Notes: generated by a model not told the origin, from the letters alone. A stretch of 64,000 nt of DNA from Spirosoma sp. SC4-14 (GCF_037201965.1 NZ_CP147518.1:3527001-3591000); one strand, 5' to 3'. Shown: positions 33,700 through 43,092, counted from the stretch's first letter. Numbers and translations are program-made.

Positions 33700-36600
33700 T
33701 TACAACTGTACCTGTACTTCTTCTGGCTTGGTGGTATCGCCAGTGGGCCGCCCGTTCAGTTTCTTGGTGTTCTCCTGATCGGTCTGCGGCACATCTTTCC
33801 GGCGGGTCATGTAGGTGTAAATAACTGGCACAACATACAGGGTCAGTATGAGCGAAAATAACAGACCGCCTACAATAACGATCCCGAGCGGAACCCGGCT
33901 TTTCGAAGCCGAACCTAAGGCCATTGCCAGGGGTAAAGCACCGAAAGCCGCTACCAGCGTAGTCATCAGAATAGGGCGAAGGCGCAGAGCTGCCGATTCA
34001 AGGGCCGCATCGATCTTGTTTTTACCCGCCAATCGTTGCTCGTTGGCAAATTCGACAATCAAAATCCCATTTTTCGTTACCAGACCTACCAGCATAATAA
34101 TCCCGATCTGACTGAAAATATTCAGTGTCTGGTTAAACATCCAGAGTGAGAACACAGCACCCGCCAGCGCCAGTGGCACGGTCATCATGATAATAAACGG
34201 ATCGATGAACGAGTCGAACTGAGCGGCCAGTACCAGATAGATCAGCACGAGCGCCAGACCAAAGGCGAAAAGTGTGTTCGATGAACTTTCAGCGTAATCA
34301 CGCGATGGGCCAGAGAGAGCCGTCTGGAAGGTGTTGTCAAGCGTCCGGGCGGCAATGGCCTGCATGGCCGCAACGCCGTCGCCAACGGTCTTACCGGGAG
34401 CCAGACCCGCCGATACTGTTGCCGATTTGAAGCGGTTATAGTGGTACACCTGCGGAGGGCTACTTACTTCCTGAAATCTAACGAGGTTGTCTAGCTGAAT
34501 CAACTGCCCCTGACTTGAGCGCACGTAGAACGAAGCCAGATCGACAGGTTCATCGCGGTCGCCCCGGTCTACCTGACCAATCACCTGATATTGTTTTCCG
34601 TTCATCAGGAAGTAGGCCAGTCGGCGGTTACTAAGTGCCAACTGCAACGTCTGCGCTACATCCTGAACCGAAACACCCAGATTGGTAGCTTTCTCCCGGT
34701 CGATCGAAATATTAAGTTCGGGTTTGTTGAACTTCAGATCGACATCGGAGGTCTGGAAAGTCGGGTCTTTTTGAACCTCGTCGAGGAACGTAGGCAGTTT
34801 TTCCCGCAGTTTTTCGAAATTCAGGTTCTGAATCACAAACTGAACGGGCAAGCCACCGCCCCGACCTACCTGAATGGTCTGATCCTGTGTGGCAAACATC
34901 CGAGCTTCGCTAAACTTTTTCAGGTTTTTGGTCAGATAATCGACAACCTCCTGTTGCGATCGTTTCCGTTTGTCGGCATCGACCATGTTCACCATCACGA
35001 ACGACGAGTTAACGGCACCAGCAGCCGAGAAGCCTGGTGCCACAACGCTGAATGCCAGCTTATTTTCGGGTATGGAGTCCAGCACAAAGTCCAGCACGCG
35101 GTCGGTCAGCGCCGATTGCGCTTCAAAACTTGTTCCTTCGGGCGATGTGATGCTAATGCGCGTACGGCCACGGTCTTCCAGAGGAGCCAATTCTGACTTA
35201 AGCTGCGAACCTATGCCGAAGATGATCGCTAAACATACGCCAATCATCATAAAGGCCCAGCGACGTTTCTTCATAAAACTACTGAGCGACTGGCGATAGC
35301 TCTCGTCGAGCCATTCAAAGAATGGTTCCGTTTTCCGGTAAAACCAGGAGCGACCGTGATTTTTACTGGTTAGTTTTACACTTAGTACGGGGGTTAGGGT
35401 CAGCGAAACGAAGGCCGAGATTAAAACAGCTCCGGCTACCACAATACCAAACTCACGGAACAAACGACCTACAAATCCCTGTAGGAAAATAATGGGCAGG
35501 AACACAATCGCCAGCGTGATCGAAGTCGAAATAACGGCAAAGAAAATCTCGTTGGAGCCTTCTTTAGCAGCCTGTTTCGTCTCCATCCCTTCTTCAATTT
35601 TCTTAAAGATGTTTTCTGTGACCACAATGCCATCGTCTACCACCAGACCCGTTGCCAGCACGATACCAAGCAGCGTTAGTACGTTGATACTGAAATCGGC
35701 AACGTACATAATAAAAAAGGCACCAATCAACGACACCGGAATGTCGATCAACGGACGAAACGCAATCAGCCAGTCGCGGAAGAAAAGGTAAATGACCAGA
35801 ACGACGAGAATAAACGATATCAGCAGCGTTTCGCCTACTTCTTCGATAGCGCGCTTGATGAATATGCTGCGATCAGTACCAACTACCAGAATAATATCTT
35901 CTGGGACGTCCTTCTTTAACTGATCGAATCGTTTGTAAAACTCATCGGCAATACTAACGTAATTGGCACCCGGCTGAGGGATCAAGGCCAGAATGACGCC
36001 CACGTTTCCATTTTGTTTGGAGATCGTTTCTTCGTTTTCGGGGCCGAGTGTTGCATATCCCACATCCTTAAACCGAATAATCTGATTGCTGGTTTGCCGG
36101 AGAATGAGGTTATTGAAATCGTCTTCGGTAGTCAGACGGCCAACGGCTTTTACGGTCAATTCAGTATTGTTTCCGTAGACTTTACCTCCGGGCAGTTCAA
36201 CATTTTGGGCGGTCAGGGCATTCTGAATATCCTGCGAAGTCAACCGATAAGCCGACAGTTTGATTGGGTCGATCCACAGGCGCATCGCCTGCCGCTTGAG
36301 CCCATAAATATTGGCCTGACTAACACCGGGTATGGTCTGCAACCGCTCCTGAAGCACGTTTTCGGCATAGTCGGATAGCTGAATTGGGCTGCGTGTGGTG
36401 CTCTGAACATTCAGAAAAATAATTGGATCGGAGTTTGCATCGGCTTTAGTGACAACCGGAGGAGCATCAATATCCTGAGGCAATTGCCGCTGTGCCTGCG
36501 ATACTTTGTCGCGAACGTCGTTGGCCGCCTGTTCGAGATCGGCGTCCAGATTGAACTCGACCGTAATATTGCTGGACCCCAGCGAACTATTCGATGAGAT

Positions 36601-36837
36601 TGTCCGAATGCCTTCGATACTGTTGAGCGACTTTTCGATTGGTTCGGTAATCTGCGATTCAATGATCTCGGGGTTAGCACCCGTATAGCTTGTTCGTACT
36701 GAAATAACCGGCGGGTCAATGGCCGGATATTCGCGCACACCGAGGAACGTAAAGCCAATCACACCGAATAGGACGACAACGATAGACATCACCATCGCAA
36801 ATACGGGCCGACTTAAACTTAGTTCGGGGAGACTCAT
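33700..36837 (-). CDS. RND multidrug efflux permease (HAE1/AcrB type)
   Basis: A 1045-residue inner-membrane proton-driven pump subunit, the full length for the AcrB family. It starts with the first helix (SLSRPVFAMVMSIVVVLFG) and the porter-domain motif EYPAIDPPVISVRTSYTGA. The helix-4 proton relay is GLVVDDGIVVTENIFK with the paired Asp. The second half repeats the layout, ending with PLALAGAVFSLWMF, GLVTKNGILIVEFANEQ and RLRPILMTTL. It works with the adaptor encoded just upstream (27 nt gap). No outer-membrane TolC gene lies in this pair; the TolC at 41635-43092 belongs to another operon, but such channels can be shared. Likely exports drugs, dyes or envelope compounds. Confidence 0.95.
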   Translation of the reverse strand: MSLPELSLSRPVFAMVMSIVVVLFGVIGFTFLGVREYPAIDPPVISVRTSYTGANPEIIESQITEPIEKSLNSIEGIRTISSNSSLGSSNITVEFNLDADLEQAANDVRDKVSQAQRQLPQDIDAPPVVTKADANSDPIIFLNVQSTTRSPIQLSDYAENVLQERLQTIPGVSQANIYGLKRQAMRLWIDPIKLSAYRLTSQDIQNALTAQNVELPGGKVYGNNTELTVKAVGRLTTEDDFNNLILRQTSNQIIRFKDVGYATLGPENEETISKQNGNVGVILALIPQPGANYVSIADEFYKRFDQLKKDVPEDIILVVGTDRSIFIKRAIEEVGETLLISFILVVLVIYLFFRDWLIAFRPLIDIPVSLIGAFFIMYVADFSINVLTLLGIVLATGLVVDDGIVVTENIFKKIEEGMETKQAAKEGSNEIFFAVISTSITLAIVFLPIIFLQGFVGRLFREFGIVVAGAVLISAFVSLTLTPVLSVKLTSKNHGRSWFYRKTEPFFEWLDESYRQSLSSFMKKRRWAFMMIGVCLAIIFGIGSQLKSELAPLEDRGRTRISITSPEGTSFEAQSALTDRVLDFVLDSIPENKLAFSVVAPGFSAAGAVNSSFVMVNMVDADKRKRSQQEVVDYLTKNLKKFSEARMFATQDQTIQVGRGGGLPVQFVIQNLNFEKLREKLPTFLDEVQKDPTFQTSDVDLKFNKPELNISIDREKATNLGVSVQDVAQTLQLALSNRRLAYFLMNGKQYQVIGQVDRGDRDEPVDLASFYVRSSQGQLIQLDNLVRFQEVSSPPQVYHYNRFKSATVSAGLAPGKTVGDGVAAMQAIAARTLDNTFQTALSGPSRDYAESSSNTLFAFGLALVLIYLVLAAQFDSFIDPFIIMMTVPLALAGAVFSLWMFNQTLNIFSQIGIIMLVGLVTKNGILIVEFANEQRLAGKNKIDAALESAALRLRPILMTTLVAAFGALPLAMALGSASKSRVPLGIVIVGGLLFSLILTLYVVPVIYTYMTRRKDVPQTDQENTKKLNGRPTGDTTKPEEVQVQL

Positions 36838-36864
36838 TGTTTTGTTGATTAAAGTATGTGGTAC

Positions 36865-37992
36865 TCAGTTTGCCGCTACTTTGGGGCCATTTTCAGTTAA
36901 ACTAACTACTTTACCCACTTTAACGGGAGCATCGGGTTTGAGGAATAATAAACCGGTGGTAGCAATGGTATCGCCAACGCTCAGGCCCGAAAGCACCTGA
37001 ATGAGCCCGGCCGTACGAAGTCCTGTTTTAACATCTTTGAAGACCGCTTTCCCGTTTTTAACCATAATTACCTGATTGGTTCGTGTTTGTGGAATAACGG
37101 CCTGGGTAGGCACAACCAGACTTTGTTCGTTCTGAATGGTCAGCGTAACGCGAGCGAATGTGCCAGGCCGAAAACGAGACGATGTATTGTTGACCCGGGC
37201 TCTGATACGCAGGTTACGGGTTTGTTCTTCAATGCCTGGTTCAATTGCATAAACTACTGCATGGCTAGGTTGATTGCTCCCGTCTATTAAAAACGAAATA
37301 GTACTTCCATTGTGTACAGCCGAAGCGTATTTTTCGGGAATGGAGAAATCGAGTTTAAGCGACGACGTTTGCTGAAGCCGGGCAATGAGGGTGTTGGGCG
37401 ACACAACAGCGCCAACGCTTACGTTTCGCAAACCAATGATACCCGAAAAAGGAGCGTGGATTTCGGTCCGTTGCAGGTTTGCTTTTACTAATTCAATGTC
37501 AGCGAGCGATGAGCTTAAGTTGGTGGTTGCAATGTCATATTCCTGTTGGCTGATACCACCACGGGCCAGCAGTTGTTTATTGCGTTCTTCGGTTCGGCGG
37601 GCATTTTCGGATTGTGCCTGTAGTTTAAGTAGCTGGGCCCGTAAATCGGCATCAAAGAGTTTTACCAGCAAGTCACCTTTTTTAACGGGTTGCCCTTCGT
37701 GGATGTTCAATTGGGTAATGCGGGCCGAAATTTCTGGATAGATGTCGACCTGTTCAGCGGCTAGTAGTGATCCGCCCGAAACAATATCTTCCTGAAGGTT
37801 TTTTCGGACAACCACAAAGGCATTTACACTGGCAGGACCACCCCCGCCAGGGCCGCCTTTTCCACCTTTCTCGGAGCCTCCTTTGCCACCACCTCCAGGA
37901 GTAGCTCCGGGTGCGGGGTGTAACACTTTGTTATAATAAATAATCCCGCCAAGTGTTCCAACGACGAGAACGATAGCAATCCATCTTTTCAC
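36865..37992 (-). CDS. RND efflux periplasmic adaptor (MFP)
   Basis: A 375-residue membrane fusion protein starting at GTG 37992. One N-terminal membrane anchor (WIAIVLVVGTLGGIIYY) is followed by an unusual Gly-rich linker at about 30-55 (runs of GGGGKGG and GGPGGGG). Then come the barrel-sandwich/lipoyl motif (QVDIYPEISARITQLNIHEGQPVKKGDLLVKL), a short alpha hairpin (about 115-170), the second lipoyl half (IHAPFSGIIGLRNVSVGAVV) and the beta-barrel/membrane-proximal region. It links the RND permease to an outer-membrane channel. The promoter at 38060-38089 controls this two-gene unit. Confidence 0.92.
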   Translation of the reverse strand: MKRWIAIVLVVGTLGGIIYYNKVLHPAPGATPGGGGKGGSEKGGKGGPGGGGPASVNAFVVVRKNLQEDIVSGGSLLAAEQVDIYPEISARITQLNIHEGQPVKKGDLLVKLFDADLRAQLLKLQAQSENARRTEERNKQLLARGGISQQEYDIATTNLSSSLADIELVKANLQRTEIHAPFSGIIGLRNVSVGAVVSPNTLIARLQQTSSLKLDFSIPEKYASAVHNGSTISFLIDGSNQPSHAVVYAIEPGIEEQTRNLRIRARVNNTSSRFRPGTFARVTLTIQNEQSLVVPTQAVIPQTRTNQVIMVKNGKAVFKDVKTGLRTAGLIQVLSGLSVGDTIATTGLLFLKPDAPVKVGKVVSLTENGPKVAAN

Positions 37993-38418
37993 GGAGCAGT
38001 ATTTTGCAATAAAAAACGTAAATTTTTAACGGTGGCAGAGCCACGTTTGTTACAAACTACAAAACTATCAATCTTAAGCACTATATCAACGGATTGCTGA
38101 AGGTAAATAATTGAATTTTAGAATGATTGTCAATGGTTTAGTTTGGTCACGGAATGGCAATAGACTGTAAAAATGCTTATGATTTTTAAAAGCTATAAAT
38201 AGCCTGAATCCCAGTCTTTGTGTGATAATGAAGCAACTACTATTTTCTGGTTTTATAGGGTAGATCTACACGGTGACATGGGGAAAATACTTATGGTTTT
38301 TGCCTGGATGAAAATTGAAAAATTTCTTGTCTGGTATAGACAAAAACTGTGCCTGAGCAGTGCACCAGCTAAACACATCATAAGTCAGTATACTGCTCAT
38401 CATAAAATGCTTAGGGAA
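37993..38418. other. 426-base gap holding the RND promoter; no gene called
   Basis: The left part holds the RND operon leader with a small hairpin (GTGGC/GCCAC at 38032-38044) and the promoter at 38060-38089. The right part is AT-rich and has a plus-strand frame at 38218-38433 (71 codons) with no recognisable features. TTGTCT-GGTAT-AGACAA at 38327-38343 is a short dyad of unknown meaning. Confidence 0.5.
38060..38089 (-). promoter_or_regulatory. Promoter of the RND pump operon
   Basis: On the minus strand TTG at 38089-38087, a 19-nt spacer, then TAGTTTTG at 38067-38060. Both boxes and spacing fit the Bacteroidota consensus. Predicted start near 38055, leader about 60 nt. Confidence 0.65.
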
Positions 38419-39093
38419 CTAGGCGTCAAGTGATGAGAATAGCAGATGATGCATAAAGTCGAGGAGCTTTCGCTCATCCTTCGGTTGGCCAAAATCAGTT
38501 AAGGAAGGTAAATTCTCCATAAAAAACGTTTGATAATGAGCTGTTTCAATTAATGAACTAGCCCGTGACCGCGCATAAGGGTAGTTTGGGTGATACTCCA
38601 GGATAATACTGGCAATCCGTATACACAAATCTTTGTAAGGCTTAAACAACTGGTGCCGGTTATCTTCTGTTACATGATGTGTAAGGTAGGCCTTGCTGGC
38701 TTCCCGAACCACAATGTTATGCAAAGCACGTATATCGATGTCATTGGCGAGGGTCTCGTGAATATCGATCAGCAGAAGCACACGCAGCAGTCGTTGTAGT
38801 TTCTGCTGTGGGTCCGCCAGATTATTGGTCTGAAAAACGAGCTGAAAGTCCATCCATTGCCAGTACCAGGCAACCAGATAAACCAGCAAACGGTGTTTGT
38901 TTTCGAAATAGCGATAAATACTGGCTTCCTTCGTGTTTAAGCGTTCGGCTAACTTTTTGAAGGTAGCATCTTCAAAACCAATCTCATTGAATAATAAAAT
39001 TCCCTGTCTGATTATCCGACGCCCTAGATCAGACCCTTCCGGGTCGCGCAGAAATAGCCGCTCATTCATGCGGACATGTACAGAATACTCCAT
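38419..39093 (-). CDS. TetR/AcrR family transcriptional regulator
   Basis: A 224-residue regulator. The N-terminal helix-turn-helix spans about residues 22-68 (IIRQGILLFNEIGFEDATFKKLAERLNTKEASIYRYFENKHRLLVYL), a clear TetR pattern. The C-terminal ligand and dimer domain (about 75-215) has no recognisable subfamily. It is divergent from the exporter operon starting at 39209, and the 115-bp spacer holds a palindrome (39176-39190) at the predicted transcript start of that operon, so it most likely represses the exporter. It could also regulate the RND pair on its other side. Confidence 0.9.
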   Translation of the reverse strand: MEYSVHVRMNERLFLRDPEGSDLGRRIIRQGILLFNEIGFEDATFKKLAERLNTKEASIYRYFENKHRLLVYLVAWYWQWMDFQLVFQTNNLADPQQKLQRLLRVLLLIDIHETLANDIDIRALHNIVVREASKAYLTHHVTEDNRHQLFKPYKDLCIRIASIILEYHPNYPYARSRASSLIETAHYQTFFMENLPSLTDFGQPKDERKLLDFMHHLLFSSLDA

Positions 39094-39129
39094 TGATCCG
39101 TTTTTTTAGCCATTTAGCTAATAAATAGC

Positions 39130-39137
39130 CAAAGGTA
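39130..39137 (-). promoter_or_regulatory. -7 box of the tetR-like gene
   Basis: TACCTTTG on the minus strand (CAAAGGTA at 39130-39137), predicting a start near 39125 and a leader of about 30 nt. No clear -33 box. An ACTATC half-site lies just upstream at 39143-39148. Confidence 0.4.
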
Positions 39138-39160
39138 CATATACTATCGACCATCGATAT

Positions 39161-39168
39161 TATATTTG
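39161..39168 (+). promoter_or_regulatory. -7 box of the exporter operon
   Basis: TATATTTG fits TAnnTTTG, predicting a transcript start near 39173, directly before the GATAGT/ACTATC palindrome. The leader to the ATG at 39209 would be about 36 nt. Confidence 0.5.
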
Positions 39169-39175
39169 CATTAAA

Positions 39176-39190
39176 GATAGTAATACTATC
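39176..39190. promoter_or_regulatory. GATAGT-AAT-ACTATC palindrome, candidate TetR operator
   Basis: Perfect 6-bp arms with a 3-nt spacer, placed over the predicted transcription start of the exporter operon. A third ACTATC half-site is at 39143-39148 near the tetR promoter. Size and position fit a TetR operator; binding is inferred. Confidence 0.55.
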
Positions 39191-39208
39191 ATAAACAATA
39201 GCAACTAT

Positions 39209-40219
39209 ATGAGCGCAATTCATACAATTGAACCGCCACCAACTCCCGTACAACGGTTAATACGGTTACTGGCTAATGAGAAAAAAGATATAGGCTATAT
39301 CTATTTATATGCCCTGGTAACGGGTGTAATTAGCCTATCGCTGCCTTTGGGTATTCAGGCTGTCTTCAATCTGGTATCGGGAGGGCTTCTGTTTAGTTCT
39401 GTATACCTGCTGATTGGGTTGGTTATTGCAGGAGTTATAGCGACTGGTCTGCTGCTGGTTGGCCAGATGACGCTCGTTGAAATTCTCCAGCAGCGGATCT
39501 TTGCAAAAGCAGCCTTCGAGTTTACGTATCGGTTGCCACGCATTGAGCCCGATGCTTTATCGGGTTATTATCCGCCTGAATTGATGAACCGTTTTTTTGA
39601 TGTGTTAACGATTCAGAAAGGTCTTCCTAAACTCTTGATTGATCTAACGGCGGCTACAGTACAGATTATTTTTGGCATCATTCTGCTGTCGGCGTATCAT
39701 CCCGTTTTCGTTGGCTTTGGGGTGTTTACCGTACTGATCATTGTTTTTATCTGCATGCTTTACGGACCAAGTGGCATCAAAACGAGCCTGAATGAGTCAA
39801 AATATAAATATAAAGTTGTAGCCTGGCTCGAAGACATTGCCCGGGAGCTACCTGCCTATCGGTATCAGCAGGCCAATCCGGCTGCCGACACGCTGGAACC
39901 TATTGATAAAATGGATAATCTGGTTGCCAATTACGTCAACTATCGAAATCAGCATTTTAAGGTACTTCGCCGATTCTTTTATAGCGGTGTCGCTTTCAAA
40001 ACCATCGTTACAGGCGGCTTGCTGATTTTGGGAACGACTTTGGTGGTTGGGCGGGAGATGTCGCTGGGGCAGTTTGTGGCGGCCGAACTGGTGATTGTTC
40101 TCATTACGGGTTCAGTCGATAAACTCATCTCAGGTATTGATACGGTATTCGATTTATTAACGGCCGTTGAAAAAATTGGTGCAGTAACCGATTTGCCACT
40201 TACCCATGATAACCAGTAA
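39209..40219 (+). CDS. ABC transporter membrane domain without ATPase domain
   Basis: A 336-residue membrane protein with the type 1 ABC exporter transmembrane fold, about six helices. Signature pieces are YLYALVTGVISLSLPLGIQAVFNLVSGG and LLLVGQMTLVEILQQRIFAKAAFEFTYRLPRI (coupling region), plus GYYPPELMNRFFDV, as in LapB/HlyB-type bacteriocin and RTX exporters. The nucleotide-binding domain (Walker A, LSGGQ, Walker B) that normally follows is absent: the protein stops at THDNQ, just after the last helix. It is the first gene of an operon with HlyD and TolC partners, so it probably forms the inner-membrane part of a type I-like system. The energy source or a separate ATPase is not in this window. 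Confidence 0.8.
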   Translation: MSAIHTIEPPPTPVQRLIRLLANEKKDIGYIYLYALVTGVISLSLPLGIQAVFNLVSGGLLFSSVYLLIGLVIAGVIATGLLLVGQMTLVEILQQRIFAKAAFEFTYRLPRIEPDALSGYYPPELMNRFFDVLTIQKGLPKLLIDLTAATVQIIFGIILLSAYHPVFVGFGVFTVLIIVFICMLYGPSGIKTSLNESKYKYKVVAWLEDIARELPAYRYQQANPAADTLEPIDKMDNLVANYVNYRNQHFKVLRRFFYSGVAFKTIVTGGLLILGTTLVVGREMSLGQFVAAELVIVLITGSVDKLISGIDTVFDLLTAVEKIGAVTDLPLTHDNQ

Positions 40220-40276
40220 TGGATAAATCGTTCGTAGAATCTTTTCCAGTACACGTTATTACTCATCAGTCACGAC

Positions 40277-41638
40277 ATGCTTAATTTATCAAATCAGCGG
40301 GTAGACGAAGACCTATTTGCTAATTATCCGCTAAAAACGCTTCGGGCACTTCCACAGTCGGACGGTGGACGAAGGCTGGGCCGCTGGATGCTGGCCTTTT
40401 TAGGGCTAGGTATTCTGGTGATGTTTCTACCCTGGCAGCAAAACATCAATGGCGAAGGAACCATTACGGCACTCACTCCGCAGGACCGTCCGCAAACCGT
40501 TCAGAATGCCATTGCGGGGCGTATTGAACGCTGGGCCGTTACCGATGGCGATTATGTGAAGCGGGGCGACACCCTGCTGGTTATTTCCGATATAAAGGAC
40601 GACTATTTTGATCCTAATCTGCCGCAGCGGCTGGGCGAACAACTAACTGCCAAGCAGGGAAGCCTGCACGCTACCGAAACAAAAATTCGGGCTCTGGATG
40701 GCCAGATTGTGGCCCTGCAAACAGGCCTGAAGGTGAAGCTGGAAGCCGCCCGCAATAAAGTGCGTCAGAGCGAATACAAAGTCTCGGCCGATGAAGCTGA
40801 CCTGCTGGCTATTCGTAAAAATTATCAGATTGCCCTCGATCGGCTCGACCGTTTCGAGAAGGGCTATAAAAACGGGTTGTTCTCGCTCACCGACCTCGAA
40901 GCACGGCGGCTAAAGGTGCAGGAAGACAATGCGAAAGTGATTTCGCAGGAAAATAAACTAAATGTATCGCGGCAGGAACTCGTCAATGCCCGACTCGATT
41001 TGGGGACAATTCAGGCTGATTTTCAGGAAAAGCTGGCCAAGGCGCAATCAGACCGCAGTTCGGCGGTGTCGTATCTGGCCGAAGCCGGTGGCGAAATCTC
41101 AAAAATTCGTAATAAAATCAGTAGCGTGGATGTACGTCGTGGGCTGTATGTCGTACGGGCACCACAGAATGGCTACGTTGTGCGACCATCTAAAGCCGGA
41201 ATTGGGGAAACAATTAAAGAGGGCGAACCAATTGCTACACTGCAACCCGCAAATCCGCAGTTGGCAGTTGAGTTGTTCGTAAGGGCTATGGATGTACCAC
41301 TGATTCAACGCGGACGGGTTGTGCGATTGCAATTTGATGGCTGGCCTGCCATTCAGTTTTCGGGCTGGCCAACGGTATCCGTCGGAACGTTTGGCGGACG
41401 GGTAGCCGTCATCGATGCCGTGAGTAGCGTAGGCGGAAAATATCGCCTGCTGGTACGCCCAATTCAGGAGCAGGGCGACCAGCCCTGGCCGACCCAATTG
41501 CGGGTTGGGTCGGGGGTTTATGGCTGGGTAATGCTTGACGATGTTCCGGTCTGGTATGAATTATGGCGACAGCTCAATGGCTTTCCACCAAGCCTGAAAG
41601 AGGAGCCAAAAGTAGATGAGAAAGGAGCGAAAAAATGA
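40277..41638 (+). CDS. HlyD-family membrane fusion protein
   Basis: A 453-residue adaptor of type I secretion systems. One membrane helix at about 38-55 (MLAFLGLGILVMFLPW) is followed by the lipoyl motif GEGTITALTPQDRPQTVQNAIAGRIERWAVTDGDYVKRGDTLLVI. A long coiled-coil hairpin spans about 110-275. The second lipoyl half and beta barrel follow (YVVRAPQNGYVVRPSKAGIGETIKEGEPIATL). It links the membrane exporter (57 nt upstream) to the TolC protein; the last codons overlap the tolC start (ATGA), showing translational coupling. Confidence 0.9.
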   Translation: MLNLSNQRVDEDLFANYPLKTLRALPQSDGGRRLGRWMLAFLGLGILVMFLPWQQNINGEGTITALTPQDRPQTVQNAIAGRIERWAVTDGDYVKRGDTLLVISDIKDDYFDPNLPQRLGEQLTAKQGSLHATETKIRALDGQIVALQTGLKVKLEAARNKVRQSEYKVSADEADLLAIRKNYQIALDRLDRFEKGYKNGLFSLTDLEARRLKVQEDNAKVISQENKLNVSRQELVNARLDLGTIQADFQEKLAKAQSDRSSAVSYLAEAGGEISKIRNKISSVDVRRGLYVVRAPQNGYVVRPSKAGIGETIKEGEPIATLQPANPQLAVELFVRAMDVPLIQRGRVVRLQFDGWPAIQFSGWPTVSVGTFGGRVAVIDAVSSVGGKYRLLVRPIQEQGDQPWPTQLRVGSGVYGWVMLDDVPVWYELWRQLNGFPPSLKEEPKVDEKGAKK

Positions 41639-43092
41639 AACGACTCTTCGATTGTAGGCTATGGTATTTTATGATGGTAGCCGTGGCCGGGCTGAAGTCT
41701 ATGGCTTATTCGCAGGCACCCGTTGCCGGAACTACCCGGCCAGATACGTCCGTTTTCTCGGCACAAGTCTTTTTTGAGTTAATTCGGCAGAATCATCCTA
41801 TCGTAAAACAGGCAGATTTGTTTGGCGAAGAAGCAAAGCAGGTTGTTATGCAGGCCAGGGGCGCTTTCGATCCTAAACTAGTATCGACCTACGACCGGAA
41901 AGAATTTGGTAACGATCTGTATTACGATCATTGGCAGAACAAACTGGCTGTTCCGCTCTGGCCGGGTGGGATTGATCTGACTGTTTCCTACAACCGGAAT
42001 GCCGGAAAATACATCAACCCTGAAGAGCGGACACCTTCTTCGGGGTTGACAGGAATCGGGCTGAGTGTACCGATTGGGCAAAGCCTGCTCATCGATGCCC
42101 GCCGAACGGCTGTTCGGCAGGCCCGGCTCGCTGTGAACCTGGCCGAAGCAGATCGGCTGAAACTTGTCAATAAAACCCTGTTCGATGCCGCCAAAGCCTA
42201 TTGGGAGTGGTTTCTGGCTTATCAGCAGCGACGGTTGATTGCCGAAGGGTATGACTTGGCCGACCGTCGGTTTCGGGCCTTGCGCGAACGGGCATTGCTC
42301 GGCGATGCCGCCACAATCGATACCACTGAAGCACTCATTGCGGTGCAGGACCGACTTGTGCAACGGCAGCAGGCAGAAGTAGACGAGCAAAATGCCCGTC
42401 TTGGGGTCAGTAACTTTCTCTGGAATGGACAGGGGCAACCTGTCGAATTACCCATCGGAGCCATACCACAGGAAGCTACACTAACGGCCTATGACGAACA
42501 GGTGCTCCAGAGCCTGCTAAATCAGGCTACTCAGCAGCATCCCGAACTACTGAAATTGGATACGAAAGCACAGCAACTCACGCTGGAAGGACAATTTCGG
42601 AAGGCTATGATTCAGCCGCAGGTGGTGCTCAACGCGAGTGTTTTGAGCCAGACGCCAACGGTAGACATTCCCTACGATTGGGGTAATTATTATTCGTTTC
42701 GCCCCCAGAATCATAAGGTGGGATTAGACTTTGTGTTTCCTCTGTTTCTGCGGAAAGAACGGGGTAAGCTTCGAGAAGTACAGGTAAAGAGCCAGCAGGT
42801 GCTTCTGGAACGTCAGCAGGCCAGTCGGGATATCGCCAACACTGTCCAATCAACTTATAACCAGCTTCAAACGCTGGCCAGGCAGGTAGCTGTTCAACAA
42901 CAAACGATTCAGAATCAGCAGACTCTGTTGAGGGCCGAACAGCAAAAGTTTGAGCTGGGCGAAAGCTCACTGTTTCTGGTTAATTCGCGGGAAACCAAAT
43001 TGATTGACTTGCGTGTAAAAGGCGAGGAGCTAAAAACGAAATACCAGAAAGCGATTGCCGAATTGTATTATGTAGCCGGAACGAGCCGGTAA
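41635..43092 (+). CDS. TolC-family outer-membrane channel protein
   Basis: A 485-residue outer-membrane efflux protein. After a short N-terminal hydrophobic signal (WYFMMVAVAGLKSMAYSQ) come the duplicated TolC helical repeats: SAQVFFELIRQNHPIVKQADLFGEEAKQ opens the first, and EQVLQSLLNQATQQHPELLKLDTKAQQ the second. Beta strands TPSSGLTGIGLSVPIGQSLLID and YYSFRPQNHKVGLDFVFPLFLRKERGKLRE are the barrel segments. It forms the trimeric exit duct for the HlyD/ABC system. It overlaps the HlyD gene by 4 nt and ends 20 nt before the convergent Nudix gene. Confidence 0.92.
   Translation: MKRLFDCRLWYFMMVAVAGLKSMAYSQAPVAGTTRPDTSVFSAQVFFELIRQNHPIVKQADLFGEEAKQVVMQARGAFDPKLVSTYDRKEFGNDLYYDHWQNKLAVPLWPGGIDLTVSYNRNAGKYINPEERTPSSGLTGIGLSVPIGQSLLIDARRTAVRQARLAVNLAEADRLKLVNKTLFDAAKAYWEWFLAYQQRRLIAEGYDLADRRFRALRERALLGDAATIDTTEALIAVQDRLVQRQQAEVDEQNARLGVSNFLWNGQGQPVELPIGAIPQEATLTAYDEQVLQSLLNQATQQHPELLKLDTKAQQLTLEGQFRKAMIQPQVVLNASVLSQTPTVDIPYDWGNYYSFRPQNHKVGLDFVFPLFLRKERGKLREVQVKSQQVLLERQQASRDIANTVQSTYNQLQTLARQVAVQQQTIQNQQTLLRAEQQKFELGESSLFLVNSRETKLIDLRVKGEELKTKYQKAIAELYYVAGTSR

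Noticed and set aside
38327..38343. TTGTCT-N5-AGACAA as a second NrtR site
   Set aside because: The half-sites match those of 18148-18172, but the spacing between TTGTCT and AGACAA is 5 instead of 7 nt and it is not near a -7 box.
38218..38433. 71-codon plus-strand frame before the tetR-like gene
   Set aside because: No domain, no signal, no promoter word and overlap with the end of the tetR-like gene.
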